NCBI RefSeq assembly: GCF_032854445.1
Contig: NC_088304.1
Location: 3,474,001-3,538,000, forward strand
Length of the DNA: 64,000 bases
From: Liolophura sinensis
Taxonomy: Eukaryota; Mollusca; Polyplacophora; Chitonida; Chitonidae
Direction: 5' to 3'
Of the stretch, positions 35,346 to 47,992 are shown piece after piece. Each line of letters starts with the position of its first letter. The first letter of the stretch is position 1. The notes beneath the pieces are model-generated. The model had not been told where the DNA came from, searched no databases, and saw only the letters and a list, made by a program, of their open reading frames with translations. Both the position numbers and the translations under genes were made by a program.

Positions 35346-36988
35346 AGCATTGACTGTGAGACTTGTTTCAACATTATACATTGGTTATATCACGAAAGTG
35401 GCGCCTTGTAGCAATTCCGATCACAACTCTGGCATATTTATAGCGCTGCATTTTCTGGAACGCCATGCCGAAGACATTATAGACATGCGTATAACCCCAC
35501 CCAATCACGTGCAGTGTACTGATACACCGTGCCGTCTACTACCAGGCCTGTAGCTTCTACTGTGCTAGCCCTAATTCGTATCACGGTAGTTAAACAATTA
35601 CAGTCACCATTACTGATAAACACTGCGCACGTGAGACATCTCGTTCATAGTCCAAACCATTGACTTAATCTACGGGGGAAAGGCTGTGTTAATAAAAGCT
35701 GATAGTATCCCGAAGTTTGGACTGAAATGTGTACCCGTGGGACGTGAACAGCGCAATATCTTTTATTTTACAATGTCACAAACCTGAATTACAAAGTTAC
35801 AAAATTACAAATTGTCCTTACAACCCGACGCAGCAACGGTGTCACGTGGTGTATGCACGGTGGGTGTACCTACCCCCTGTCATTTAGCTAATTTGATTGA
35901 TTTTTCATTCGTCCATTAATTCATTCAATCAATTTTTGGTTTGTTTTACATTAAGGGACTCTGTCATTTCTAAAATGCTATAAAATAAATCCGACACGCA
36001 CTTACCTATATTTTGTCTTTTCGTCTCCATTGAGCATTCATTCTTTCGTTTATATATTCGTCCATTCAAACATTACAACGTTCATGTAATCATTCATACA
36101 AATCTTAAGCATTCAACTTTCGTTTATTCTTTCTTGTCAGTATCCGTTGGTGTGTTTACTTGTTCATTCTCTCGATATTTCCTTCAAGTGACGTGTACCC
36201 CATGTTCGTTAATATTGTAGATAAAAGCGCACTACGATGTTAACCTTGTTTTCTCCCAGCTGTTGAACATATACGATAAGGCTATATTTTGTCACTCTCA
36301 AGTTTCTTGGGTCGAGACGAAACTATATCCCGATTCAGTAACCAATTGATCTGCACGCGAGCTGTAATGCTTGGATAATATCGAAAATCAATGAACATTT
36401 TCTCACACATGGCGCGTTTAACATAACACAAATCTGTAAACAATACAGAATCATAACCGTGCAGATGTTGTTACAATATTTGAGAAATACGAACCCATAT
36501 ATCATTTGCCAGGTGTCGAGAAATCAGTGGCGGAAAATAGTCGCGCTAAAAATTACGTTTGTAGATACAATCTTCATTTCGGCCTCGTGTCAAACGATCG
36601 ATAATCGTGTTTAATTTGCATGTGTGCGCCAATTTTTATTAATAATGAAAATGCAAAGTATTATTCGATTGCCAGTTTAAAATCTAAATTGTTGCAACAA
36701 GCTGGTTCGTTCAACGCGCCAAAGTCACCTGGCCTGACTAATTTATTTTAACATGTGCTGTGACTTTGCACACACTATTTCAAGAGTATCAAAATAGTGT
36801 CAGACATTTATATTGGAGGAGAGACAGTCTTACACACGATTGACATTTTGTACATGTATAGTAATAGTCGAGTTCTTTCATTTCACCACATATACGTGTT
36901 TGGTTCACATCTCGAGAAGATAGATCACAACGATTAAGTGGAACAATCTTATTTCTTACGGTATAACCGAAATTTAGTAACAAAAAAT
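35346..36988. other. AT-rich unique sequence with a POU octamer-like site
   Basis: No gene recognised. Around 36530-36790 the sequence is complex; it contains the octamer ATTTGCAT at 36614-36621. A cryptic ATTC-rich stretch lies at about 36030-36180. Confidence 0.4.
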
Positions 36989-37310
36989 GTTGGCGTGCTG
37001 TCAGACTAACCCGCTGGCTGACAAACCTGACTGAACTGACTGACTGGCTGAATGCCTGACTGACTGATAAGGCTGACAGACTAATTCGTTAACTGACAAA
37101 TTTGACTAAACTGACTGACTGACTCTCTGACTCTCTGACTGACCGACCGACAGACTGACTGATATGACCGACCGGTTGACTGGCTGGTTGAGTCAGTCAC
37201 TGATATGACTGACTGACAAACTAACTCGCTAAGTGACTAACTAAGATGACTGACTGGCCTGACTGACTGACTGACAGTAATGACAGACTAGTTGAGTGTC
37301 TAATTCTGTC
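36989..37310. repeat. degenerate (GACT)n tract
   Basis: Over 300 bp dominated by CTGACTGAC, CTGACAGAC and TGACTGGCTG variants, an old decayed tetranucleotide repeat. Confidence 0.9.
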
Positions 37311-37315
37311 TCTTT

Positions 37316-37440
37316 GTTTCACGCAATACTCAATAATTTTTTCGCGTACACATCAACGGCCAGTTTTATTGGTGCAGATACTGAAGTGACCGCTTTGAAC
37401 CATCAACCTTTGGCAAGTTACGGACAAGCTTTCCTACATG
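37316..37440 (-). mobile_element. decayed SINE-like segment, minus strand
   Basis: TTTGTTTCACGCAATACTCA, then CGGCCAGTTTTATTGGTGCA on the plus strand matches the order of the SINE 3' domain and body seen elsewhere, with many changes. Confidence 0.45.
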
Positions 37441-37570
37441 TGGTGTACAGATATATGCACACTATATAGGTGAAAGTCTTCCTCGCTGGCACGATTGGAT
37501 GGTGATGTATGACTTATATTGATGGCTGGTAGGTGAAAGGTTTTAAATGTACAGCTTAGATCATCTCCTG

Positions 37571-38284
<714 letters not shown>

Positions 38285-38361
38285 ATTTCGGTGGCCACGA
38301 TATGGCTGAAATATTGCCGATGTGGCGTTAAGCCTTAATCATTCATTCATTCATTTCGGTG
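38285..38361 (+). mobile_element. SINE-C 3' domain alone, between target-site duplications
   Basis: Flanked by ATTTCGGTG at 38285-38293 and 38353-38361. The insert is only the 3' domain: GCCACGATATGGCTGAAATA, then ATGTGGCGTTAAGCCTT and (ATTC)n. About 59 bp in all, the smallest clean insertion in the window. Confidence 0.87.
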
Positions 38362-39944
38362 TCTGCTCGGACAATCCTTCAGTGTTAATATTTTCAGTCC
38401 TCACTATTGTTCTCTCATCGGCCGAATGGTTTATGACTAGAAATTAAGAAGTCACGATCTCGAATCCAGCTCATGTTGGCTCTGTTATGGCTTTTATTGT
38501 GGAGATTTGCCAGGTACCTGCTGACGTTCTGTTCTTTATACCACCCATAAGCTTGAACGAGTTCGTAAAAGTGACTTTTTTTTTACTGGTGAATTAAATA
38601 AACGATATAAACGTTATTTCACACACCTATAATTATTGTCCGGTGTTTTGCAACTGACGCGGGTTCAATTCTGTTCCCGGTTATTCTCAAGGCTTTTAAA
38701 CTGCAAAGTGTTGGCAGTTCCTCGCATAGCAAGGAAGGCCACACACTTATCGCCCAGGAGTAAATACTGCGAATTGGACGATGTATAGGACGTTGCATGT
38801 GATACTTTTAGAAAGATGTTCCAGTCAGATGTTGTGGCTCTACCTTAGAATGTTTATAAGTGACTTGGTGAGGTGCGATGATATTACTCCTGGGTTGTTA
38901 CTACTCCATCTGATTTTTTCACCAATGCATAAATCTGAGAGCGATGAATATTTCAAATGTTCCTGGGCTCGCTTGGCCAAATACGCGGCGCTGTCAAGAA
39001 AAAAGAAAAGTAGGCTGTTCACAAAGAGAGAAGGAAATGGAAATTCAATGGATTTTGGCCGTGTTAATTTTTAAATTTAAAAAAAAAACTTTTTCAACCG
39101 AAAACGGTTTGTCCAGTTAATGGATGGAATTTTAATTGTCTTCCACAATCTGTCTTGACTGCATGCATTTGATGCAATATTCATCCTTGTAAGATATGCA
39201 CAACCTTGCAAGGCAATGACAAAACGCTGATCTAACGTAAGCCGATGTCGTGACGGGTAAAACTTTTAATGCCACGTGATCATGTGCTAAGTTTGAGATG
39301 TTTAATGAGTCTTTCGCGGTGATTCCTTTGCGTTCGACACTTCTTAACTGCTCCCTGCCCTCCGAAAACTTCCCCTGCCCCCTCGGTCAATAAAGAAAAT
39401 CTACCATAGCCCAGTAGTTTAATACCCACTCAATTGTTTCTTAATACGAGCGGTTAAACAGCAGGAACCCAAGGATCTGTTTTATGGATGGATGGATAAC
39501 TGTAAACGTATACCCCAATCAGCGTTAACTTAACAACAGATGTACAGACCCCCGCTCCATGCAATTGCTCTGAGCCATGGGCTTTTATTGAAATTAAATA
39601 AAGACTTCACTAGATCGTCCGAAGTTCAACGCGCCTGCTTCATTCTCTTTTTATAAGGCTTGTCTTCCTAAAGCAGCATTTCGTAGTAGTACAACAGTTA
39701 AGACAGGACAAACACAAGTAAAGACTATACACATGCTGGGTACTTACTTTGGGAAATGCCTTTAATATACGGTGCCTATAAGTTGAACTTTGTTTGATTT
39801 TTTTCTTATCATGTATACAGTGAGTCGGAGGAACATTCAGTACAACGACATTAATGTGAAGTACTTAATCTTCCAACATCACTTTCTAATTGTCTAACTT
39901 CTCATGTATACCGAATATATCATTTCATTTAAATGACTTGTTAT
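38362..39944. other. unique noncoding sequence with a tRNA-like B box
   Basis: GCGGGTTCAATTCTGTTCCC near 38659 resembles a B box from an eroded SINE head. A 97-codon frame at 38781-39074 has no recognised features. Confidence 0.35.
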
Positions 39945-40028
39945 GAAACCACTTAGAATGAATGAATGATTATGGCTTAACGCCACATCTGCAATTTTTC
40001 ATCCATATCGTGGCGAGAAACCATCTAG
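39945..40028 (-). mobile_element. SINE-C 3' domain alone, minus strand, between target-site-like repeats
   Basis: On the plus strand: (GAAT)n, TTATGGCTTAACGCCACATC, then CATATCGTGGCGA. It is flanked by GAAACCACTTAG (39945-39956) and GAAACCATCTAG (40017-40028), 10 of 12 bases alike. As at 32.5 and 38.3 kb, only the 3' domain was inserted. Confidence 0.82.
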
Positions 40029-41192
40029 ATGATTAGCCTCTAGAAATGATACTAGCAAATTCGTTTTCGGAGTTTTTGTCATGATATTTGCTATAAAACC
40101 GAACCTAAGAGTGTCACATACGACCGACATACACAGCTCCTTCGAAATCGCTGATCTTGATCCAAGGTATCATATCATGTTATCATCGAATTCGCGACAT
40201 TTAAGTTTTGACCGAGCCTTGATTGACGGCCGTTCGCCGGGTGCCTCACAGATCTCCTGACGTAATACCACAGTCGGACCAGTCGACACGTGCCCTCATG
40301 GGCCAGGGCTCAGTAGACTGATACCATTTTACAATGAACCTGCGTGCACTTCACTTATACAACAGCTTGGTTGGTTTAATGACCCGTTAAATGTGAGCTG
40401 CAAAGCATATACATGTAGGCCTATGTGCTACGTGTATGACAAGAAAATGTATAGGTCATTTCAGGTTTCCTAAATTCGAGCTCAGGTTTCCGCAAAAACG
40501 TTTCGCATATTCTCAGAATATTTATGTTTTGCACGCTGTCAAAAAAACAATTGTGCTAGCTGGCGCTTTATTCCTGCATGTCAAACGAGTTATTGATTAC
40601 AAATGCTAGCTGAGGTGTGACATATTGTAGGAGAAAAGAAACTTAACTCCATGTACACGCCAATTGCAAAATTCATCTTTTTTTAAAACTGTTTATTATA
40701 TGAGTGGATACGCATGACTTGACTGCGAGACTGGATGCTGGCGCGACTGGACTTCCATACGTTTGCGCTGGGGGGACAACATCTGTATGTGAAAGCTGGA
40801 TTCAGAGTCATTAGTCCGGAAAACGCCTTCTACGGTTCAGTGTGAATTCATGTTCGTTATATTACATAATTAGTAAGCACCGTGCGTCCCCATAACTCTC
40901 TCCACGACAACTATAGGCCTTTTCTGTCCGAGGTAAAAGCGTGCAGGTATAAATATCGTGGCTTTTGAAGTCTGCCGCTCAAAGGTTCATATTGCGTTAT
41001 ACAGATCTAATAGATTCGTTTTAACATATTTAAAACGTGTCTGATACCTACCAGATGTTATAAACTGCGAAACAAGAAACAAATCAAGCTAAAAAAAAAA
41101 AATAAATCTGAAGGTTTTTGATATTCATAATCGTGTAATCCACCAACCCCAAATGAACTTTGATTTTGTCCATTTTAGCACGAAAAATGAAT
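40029..41192. promoter_or_regulatory. unique sequence with a small GC-richer island
   Basis: The block at about 40140-40360 is GC-richer and holds TTGATTGACGG at 40219-40229, one base from the PBX/MEIS-PREP composite site TGATTGACAG, and a CACGTG near 40288. The rest is AT-rich without features. Confidence 0.25.
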
Positions 41193-41272
41193 ACATGAGT
41201 GAATAGATCGGTGATTAAGGCTTAACGCCACGTTGGCAGCTTTTCGTTATCACCCATATCATGGCGAGAACA
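41193..41272 (-). mobile_element. SINE-C 3' domain, minus strand
   Basis: On the plus strand: GAATGA-type tail remnants, GATTAAGGCTTAACGCCACG, then CATATCATGGCGAG. A spacer is inserted compared with other copies and no clear target duplication is seen. Confidence 0.75.
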
Positions 41273-42329
41273 CAGGTAACACCGGAAACACCTGTGGCGT
41301 TATAATTTGACATGAGAATGATGACATCGAAAATCAGAACAAACATGAAACGAAACATTTAATATATACACCAGCAAAAACATCAGGATTCAATATGCAC
41401 CCATTCATTGATCATAAAATTGTGTGTTTTCTACAAAAATGCCGGATACGGCGCCTCAGTATGGAACTCCATGCTTGTTTCTATCGGGAAATAACAAGGG
41501 CGTAAGAATTAAAACCAAAGCTTGACAGCAGATTTCATGCGGTTTATCATGACGGCCAGGTCACACGTATTCACCCGCTTTTTGCACTTCTACAATCAGA
41601 GTAAACCTTGTGCTGCTGCTGCCAAGGTCTTTTTGGTTTTTACTTCATTCTCACAATTCACTGTGAAAAATCAGATACATGATAACGATGTGAAAGTGTT
41701 ACATCCGAAAATAGACAATCCTTGTTACTTCTTAGATTGTAGGTGTGTAAACATAGAAAAGTTAACAAAATAATAATAAAAAGGCAATGAAAGATATTTA
41801 AAACAAAACACCTAACAGTTTTATGAGAGCATAGATAAAGTACCGTCCTAGATCTTTGGCACTACATGACAAATTTTCAGGATATTTACATGTGACAAAA
41901 AGGTGAGATTTAGATAAATCGATCTTTTGACGCGATGAAGATTGCAAAGCGAATGTCGTAAATCAACCATTAACAATTGTCCGTACATGTACAAGAGAAC
42001 TTACTTGTACCTGTCTGTGAGTATACAGGAAGAGTTAGAATAAAACTCTCACTGATCGGTAAACTGACCAGAAGTCGAATTTCACCGGCTGCGTGCGGCC
42101 ATTTTCCAGCTATCACACTTTGGTCGCTGCTATGGTTTTACTCTTTATTCTGTACGTCTGTAATTATAAGAATATATTAGCATATCTGACACGGAAACAG
42201 CCTACAGTTTGTGTTTTATTTTATCTTTTACAATAATAATTCTAATTTCAACATGCAGACTGTTAGAATCCATAACAGAAGACGAAACATTATCATCAGA
42301 CTAAAACGATGACACATTTTATCATGCCC
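41273..42329. other. unique noncoding sequence
   Basis: Small frames at 41522-41773 and 41977-42180 are not recognisable. Confidence 0.4.
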
Positions 42330-43110
42330 CTATGCATGGTGGGAAGGTGATACGGACTGGACTTTTCTGTTTCCGTTTTGCCCTTCTAGCTTACTGAAAA
42401 GTCCGTATCACACCAGGTACCTTACCGGACTACTTTCGTCCGTGACCTTGACCCGGCGTTCCAAAATGGAGAAAGCCCAAAAGTCATGTTTTTTTCTCTT
42501 TTTTTCATAGCCCAATAAAAAGAAAAAAGTCAAGCTAACAAAAATGCTAACTATTTGCGAGAAAACACGGCTTTCAAACGACTGTATCATGCTGTTTCAA
42601 GAGCGCGATCTCAATTTTTATTAATGAAAGGCACAAACAGAACGCAACATTGTTCTTTCGCGACGTCACGACCGCAGTCCGTCGTCAGTTGAAAGTTTTT
42701 ATCGGCGGAATCGTACGGTGTTTAAACAATTGCAGTGTTGTACAGAAAAAAAAAATAAGACACAGCTGCTGGAATTTGAGTGAGACATGAATCCGGATTG
42801 CGTGAAATTATTGGAATTTACTTCCTGTGCGGCTACTTGGAAGAGAGCAACCATAGTCGCGGCGTTTTGAACCGGAGAAAACGACGGGTTTGGTGCGACG
42901 CGAGGAGCAGTGGCAGCATGCAGGCCCGGGAAGGTCGACAACAGCTTGTGTATCTAATGTTTGTGGTCTGGCGGGCAGATAACATGTTGAGAGATGTGAT
43001 TCTCAACGTGATCAAAACAAGACGATATAACACTGACGATCTACGTCACCACTGTGGAGCATCCCTACTGTAACTTCAAGTGAAACTTTCACTTTTGTGG
43101 CTGCTCATAA
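42330..43110. promoter_or_regulatory. GC-richer island with an inverted repeat and overlapping frames
   Basis: An inverted repeat at 42347-42411 (arms GTGATACGGAC-CTTTTC and GAAAAGTCCGTATCAC, left arm carrying a 4-base insert). From 42699 to 43073, frames of 80 (-), 97 (+) and 66 (-) codons overlap. The 97-codon frame (42780-43073) has YLEE, then RRKRRVW, faintly like the start of Harbinger-type transposase-related proteins, but the similarity is too short to call. At 43078-43094 is AAGTGAAACTTTCACTT, an inverted IRF/ISRE-like site. Confidence 0.3.
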
Positions 43111-43548
43111 ACATTGATGAGGCCTAAATGTATCGCAACTGTAATCCATGATTGCAACGACCTTTAGATGCATCCTTGTAGAGCCAATGAATTAGAGAAA
43201 TTGGTAGTTCCTGCTGGGTCATTTTGGGGAACTGACCTTGCGATCATTAACCTGGAACACCCTTATTGGTTGACGGCTGGTATACGAATGTCTGTTCCGA
43301 CGCATAGATTGCTATTTTACGGGAGGATAGTAGTGATGAATTATATAGCATACTCTGCACCATCTTCATATGAAACATTTAAAAGAAGCATATGTTACAT
43401 CGAGGGTAGGTAGGATCATAAACCGGAAAACCAGGCGTATTCAATCCAATTAAATACTTGCAAGCAATACATAAACTAGTACAAATGTCACTGATCAAAA
43501 ACATAACATATGCTATAAACGACAATGTAATCACCGTTTTCGGCCGCG
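43111..43548. other. unique noncoding sequence
   Basis: An 81-codon frame at 43168-43413 has no recognised features. Confidence 0.35.
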
Positions 43549-43778
43549 TTTCCATAACTGATTTATTTATTCATTTAATTACTTATTTTTTTATCTATTT
43601 ATGTATTTATTTATTTATTTAATTGGTGTTTTACGCCGTACTCAAGAATATTTCACTTATACGATGGCGGCCAGCATTATGGTGGAAGGAAAGCCGGCAG
43701 AGCCCCTTGGAAAACCCTCGACCATCGGCCGGATGCTGGCAGACCTTCACACGTACGACCGGAGAGGCATTTCCATAA
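43549..43778 (-). mobile_element. SINE-B, 5'-truncated, minus strand, with target-site duplication
   Basis: (TTTA)n tail, then AATTGGTGTTTTACGCCGTA and the body to CACGTACGACCGGAGAGG on the plus strand. Flanked by TTTCCATAA at 43549-43557 and 43770-43778. The head with A and B boxes is missing. Confidence 0.92.
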
Positions 43779-44789
43779 ATAAGATCAATGTCTGTTTAAC
43801 ATGCAATTATAGATCTAAAATGGTGTACCATGTGGATGATATGTTCGCTCTAATGGTTAGGTGAATATATATACATACATTTATATTTCATCGCCACATA
43901 TAGTGGGTATAGTAGGTTGCTGATGTCAAGAAGTGAAAAATCTATCAAGTGGCGAAGGAAAATGATCGCGATTTAAACATTTACCCTCTGGAATATTTCT
44001 GAATAAAACGTAAATGTCATAAAGGATAGATAATGAATTCCCAGGCTATTTATTCTATTGGCGACGTAAGAAATGAAGACCTACACACATATAATAACTG
44101 TTGTCAGGGGCGATTTTGACATTCCACGACAACTCATCATGCAGTACTAATTTTAAGAAAAACGCTTTTACACGAGATTCCCTGAAGGAGATAAAAATAA
44201 TTCAATTTTAGAAACTGGGTCATGTAAACAGGAAGCAGCTAGTAGTTCTCGCCGAGATCCAAAAATTCAAAGCGTATATCCTCTATCAGTTGCATGAATA
44301 GTGTCGGCAAGAATATCCAAAACGTACAATGCATTGTAAATATAATAACACATAATCCTAACCACACTCAGTCAGTCAGTCCGTCAGAAGTCATCATTTT
44401 GATAAAAAAAATTGATCCTAAATTATCTCACGTTCTCTGAAAAATGTTGCATGATTTACATTCAATCAAACCTTCTGGTCTTAATTTAGGGTGTTCTGGC
44501 GACGGTGTGAGGAGGATAAAAGATAAATCTGAGATGTGATTTGAACATTTAAAGCATTACAAACCATTTAATGCCCAGGACACGTATTTATCAAACAACT
44601 TAAATTATAAATTGCAAGTCTTTAAAAAGTCAAACTCATAACAGGAAAGAACTCGAAATGTGGTTAGTATACTGTTCTGCAATAAAGAATCAGTGTGCAA
44701 ATTTTTAACTATCCAGAGAGAAACATTTTAAATGTAGTTGTGTGAATTTTTGACTTAAGCCTTAAGACGTTAGAACCGAAGATGAAGAG
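43779..44789. other. AT-rich unique noncoding sequence
   Basis: Nothing recognisable; a short CAGT run near 44369. Confidence 0.45.
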
Positions 44790-45560
44790 CATACCGAACG
44801 GGAGCAAGGGATGCTAATTACGATGTCCACGAAAAGTCTCCATTTCTCATTTCGCTCAACTCTCTGTGATTATTCCCTAGACTAATCTTTGTTCAAGCGC
44901 AACCAATCGTTAGTTTGCCTCTTCCATGACAGCTTCAATTCTGGCCAAAAAGAGTTGAGTCATTTTTGGCCTATAATCATTCACAATGCGGCGAGTTCTG
45001 ACCAGGCGGGTAATCAATGTTTCATTAGAGCCATCTTTATTCAAGGTCTCGAGGACAAATGCCATCGAGGGGGGGATTGCCAAAGCTTCTGGAAACTGTT
45101 TGCTCTTGACGTGTGGGCTCGAAGCTGGCCTGTTCACACCAGAAACCGGGGCAATTCGAGCGAACGGCTTCAAACAAGCGAATTTGGGAGTTCTCTTGAA
45201 CCACGGGTGTAATCCCGTGTCTAAAAGGATGATGTCACGTTTGCCGTCAAGGTTGAGCAGAGTTCGGGGTGAGACGCCGACCAATGTTTATGGGGGCCCT
45301 ACACCCTAGAGTGTTGCCTTTGATGTCAGTCCTTCTCCAGTTAAATAACTTTACCATTTGCAATAACGCTTGCTTAAGCTTAAACGTTAAACCAACAAAT
45401 TGCGGGCGCACGTTTTCCAGCTTTAAGGCGTTTTCTTTTGGACCATGGCCCCACCGCCTCGACCTGCGGAAATGCACAGCTCTCCCTTGTTTAAAACTTT
45501 TGTTTGAAGCCCATTTTTAATTGGATAAGCTGTTTACTCTTCCCATATTAAGCCATCTTT
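44790..45560. promoter_or_regulatory. GC-richer island open in several frames
   Basis: Frames of 107 (44889-45212 +), 124 (44910-45284 -), 107 (44986-45309 +), 76 (45247-45477 -) and 83 codons (45269-45520 +) overlap on both strands. Open sequence in many frames reflects few TA-rich stops in this composition and is not evidence for a particular protein. None was recognised. It could be a conserved noncoding element, an untranslated exon or an unknown coding exon; only cross-species comparison could tell. Confidence 0.3.
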
Positions 45561-46309
45561 GATTTTTCTGCGCCCATTATACTTAGAGGCTTATTTGCGT
45601 GTTGTTTCAGATTTTCCGGCTCCTGTCAAAAGCATTTTATAACAAAATCCCATTGGTAAAAGCATTTTCTTTCAAAGCCTATTTATCATAAAAACTGGTT
45701 AATAACAGCCCATGTTTGCTTTCGTTTATAGTCAGTGCTTAACATATTATATCTTGCATTTTAGATATTAGAAGACAAACAATCAAAATAAGTTAATGTT
45801 TTAAAAAATACACTTGTATGTATATTTTTTTCGTTGAATGAACACAGACTTTTCACCTTTCAACACAACTTGAAAATCTTAGTGTAGAAACTTTACCTTA
45901 AATGACTGTATAAATGAGGCCCTAGCCCTTAAGGGCATAGTCAGTATTTTTGTGAGTGGAGTTTCCATTGAACACGCTGCTGTGATTGGGCGTGGTTCAT
46001 AAAGGTATCGACGTAGCAATAAAAGCTTACATACCTATCCTCAACTGGATTAATAGTTCAACATGCACAAAATCAATATCCATTGTAATGTGCAAAGTCT
46101 GACAAGGTAAATGAAGAAAAAAAAATGTATGAAAATTAAAAAAAAAATGTTAGCAGCTTCCAGTGGTGTTAGGAAGACAAAATGGATTGACAGCGTATCT
46201 TGTATTTCCACGGAAATGTAAGTATGTATATATGTATATATCTCTGTCACGTATTAATTGCAGCTATTTAAATGCATTTTGTTTAGATACTTATTTATTA
46301 AATTTATTT
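45561..46309. other. AT-rich sequence with a palindrome and CCAAT/CACGCC combination
   Basis: GCCCTTAAGGGC (45925-45936) is a perfect palindrome. TGTGATTGGGCGTGG near 45981-45995 overlaps a reverse CCAAT and a GGGCGTGG box, as also seen in the island at 31.3 kb on the opposite strand. Confidence 0.3.
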
Positions 46310-46545
46310 ATTAATTCATTTATTATGGGCTTAACGTTGAATATGCAAGATTTTTTATCTTATACAATAATACGGTCAGCTTTTTGGTTGGAGGGAGCCA
46401 GCTATACCCCTGGAAAATATCCAGCCTTACAAGCATCCTTATTTAACCTCAACCAAATTAGCAAGGTATGGATTTGAACTGTCCACGAATCGGTCTTGGG
46501 CAGATCGGCTGTGGCGAGAGCATTTATCTAGTGGATTAAGCCAGC
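46310..46545 (-). mobile_element. tRNA-derived SINE, minus strand, diverged
   Basis: On the minus strand a B box CAGTTCAAATCC (46470-46481) lies in a tRNA-like region, with a body and a 3' end that reads TTATTATGGGCTTAACGTTG on plus and an ATTT-rich tail. The 3' end resembles the shared SINE 3' domain in reverse. A 104-codon frame at 46163-46477 is SINE-derived. Confidence 0.6.
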
Positions 46546-47229
46546 GAAAGTTCCACATAAATACTTTTATACAGTTAACAGGGCGATGCCAGTTAGCAGT
46601 ATGCTGAGACAGTTCTTAATGCTTTGAAACCGATCTCCAAAAATCACGAAGTCTCTTGCCCTCTGTCGAAAATATAGGCTTTTATAATCATTTTAAAACG
46701 TCAGAAACAATAAATCGTTAGTTTTATAATTCGAAATTTTACACACACAATTTGAATAAGCAAAATTTGTTATGATATCAAAATGTACCTATTTTAAATT
46801 ATGCTAAATGTGTATCTCCAAAATGTAGCCCCGTTTTACAATTTGACATGAAAATACATAATGATGAGATTTCTCACAAGACATTTGTCTTTATAAGAAA
46901 ACCCATCGCAAAATTATTTCCATGCATGTGAAACAAAACAGCTTTTATTTCAGATAGGTATTCGACATTTACGTGGTCACGTAATATAGGTGATTTAGGC
47001 CGACTTATTTCACTGATTTAATTAATGCGTTTTTGAGCTCCCATGTATGATATTGTGTTAATTGATTTTATACATTTCCTTCACTAATACTGTGAACATG
47101 CATCCAAATGCAAATCTCATAGCAAAAATAAAGCGGGAAGTCTATCTGAGAGCGGATTGAACATACAGTTGTCGCAAATATTTATACAAATAAAAAGAAA
47201 TAATAATAATTTTTGAAAAATTACAAAAT
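46546..47229. other. AT-rich unique noncoding sequence
   Basis: Nothing recognisable. Confidence 0.45.
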
Positions 47230-47660
47230 GACGCCAAAAAGCAGCGAAGAAAGCAACGAAGGAAGCAGCGGGGTTATTTTCAACACCTGCTAGTAATTAT
47301 CTCGCAAAATCTCCCGAGATCGGGAGTGACAAATATCTTGGGGGGTCAACCAGTGCAGTGTTTCGAACAGAGCTTAAGTCAACGCTTTGATTTCAAAAGG
47401 GCGGCCAAGCCCGGTGTAAACCCTTAAGGAATGCCTCGGAGACTACGCTTTGTTTCTTCTGAAAAGAAATAAATGAATTTCGAGAAGAAAGACTCTTCAG
47501 GCGAGAAGGCTTACGCCATTCATGTAACGTGGTGTTGAATGCCGACTTCCCAATTCAGGCTCGCATCCCGGTCGTCGTTCATAACTGTGAAGAGGTCATG
47601 AAGTCATGCACAGCGCAACGCACTTTGTCCAGAAAAGTGGGGGGAATATGAATCTGATTT
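47230..47660. promoter_or_regulatory. GC-richer island with E-box, homeodomain core and hairpin
   Basis: CACCTGCTAGTAATTATC near 47284 joins an E-box (CACCTG) and a homeodomain core (TAATTA). CTCCCG-AGAT-CGGGAG (47311-47326) is a perfect 6-bp stem with a 4-nt loop. It has no usable frame and is a candidate regulatory element. Confidence 0.3.
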
Positions 47661-47863
47661 CATGCCTACAGACTGTTGACAGCTTTTCCGTGTAATACAA
47701 CAACAACAACGGAAATGTTCTTGTGCTTGCCCCTACCTTGCTCATATCACGTGCAGTTGCTACGTCGCCATATTCATAACATGCCGTAAAAAAAACATAA
47801 TCCTTTTATGTTTTTATTCAGTAAAACATTTATGGAAAATTGATAAGAAAATAAATATTCTTA

Positions 47864-47992
47864 ATAAATCAGCAGTAAGTAGGAAGGTCTGTCAGCAACC
47901 TGCGGATTGTCCTGGGTTTCCCCCGGGCTATGCCCGGTTTCTTGAGTACGGCGTAAAACACCAATCAAATAAATAAATAAATCGGCATGTTT
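47864..47992 (+). mobile_element. SINE-B with internal deletion
   Basis: The body (AGGAAGGTCTGTCAGCAACC onward) runs to GCCCGGTTTC and then joins directly to TTGAGTACGGCGTAAAACAC, missing about 45 bp found in other copies between these points. An (AAAT)n tail follows. AATAAATCAGCA (47864) and AATAAATCGGCA (47981) may be the target-site duplication. Confidence 0.85.

Noticed and set aside
39362-39386. CTCF motif on the minus strand (AGGGGGCAG)
   Set aside because: The right half fits but the CCASY part does not; weak compared with the 31.0 and 53.0 kb sites.
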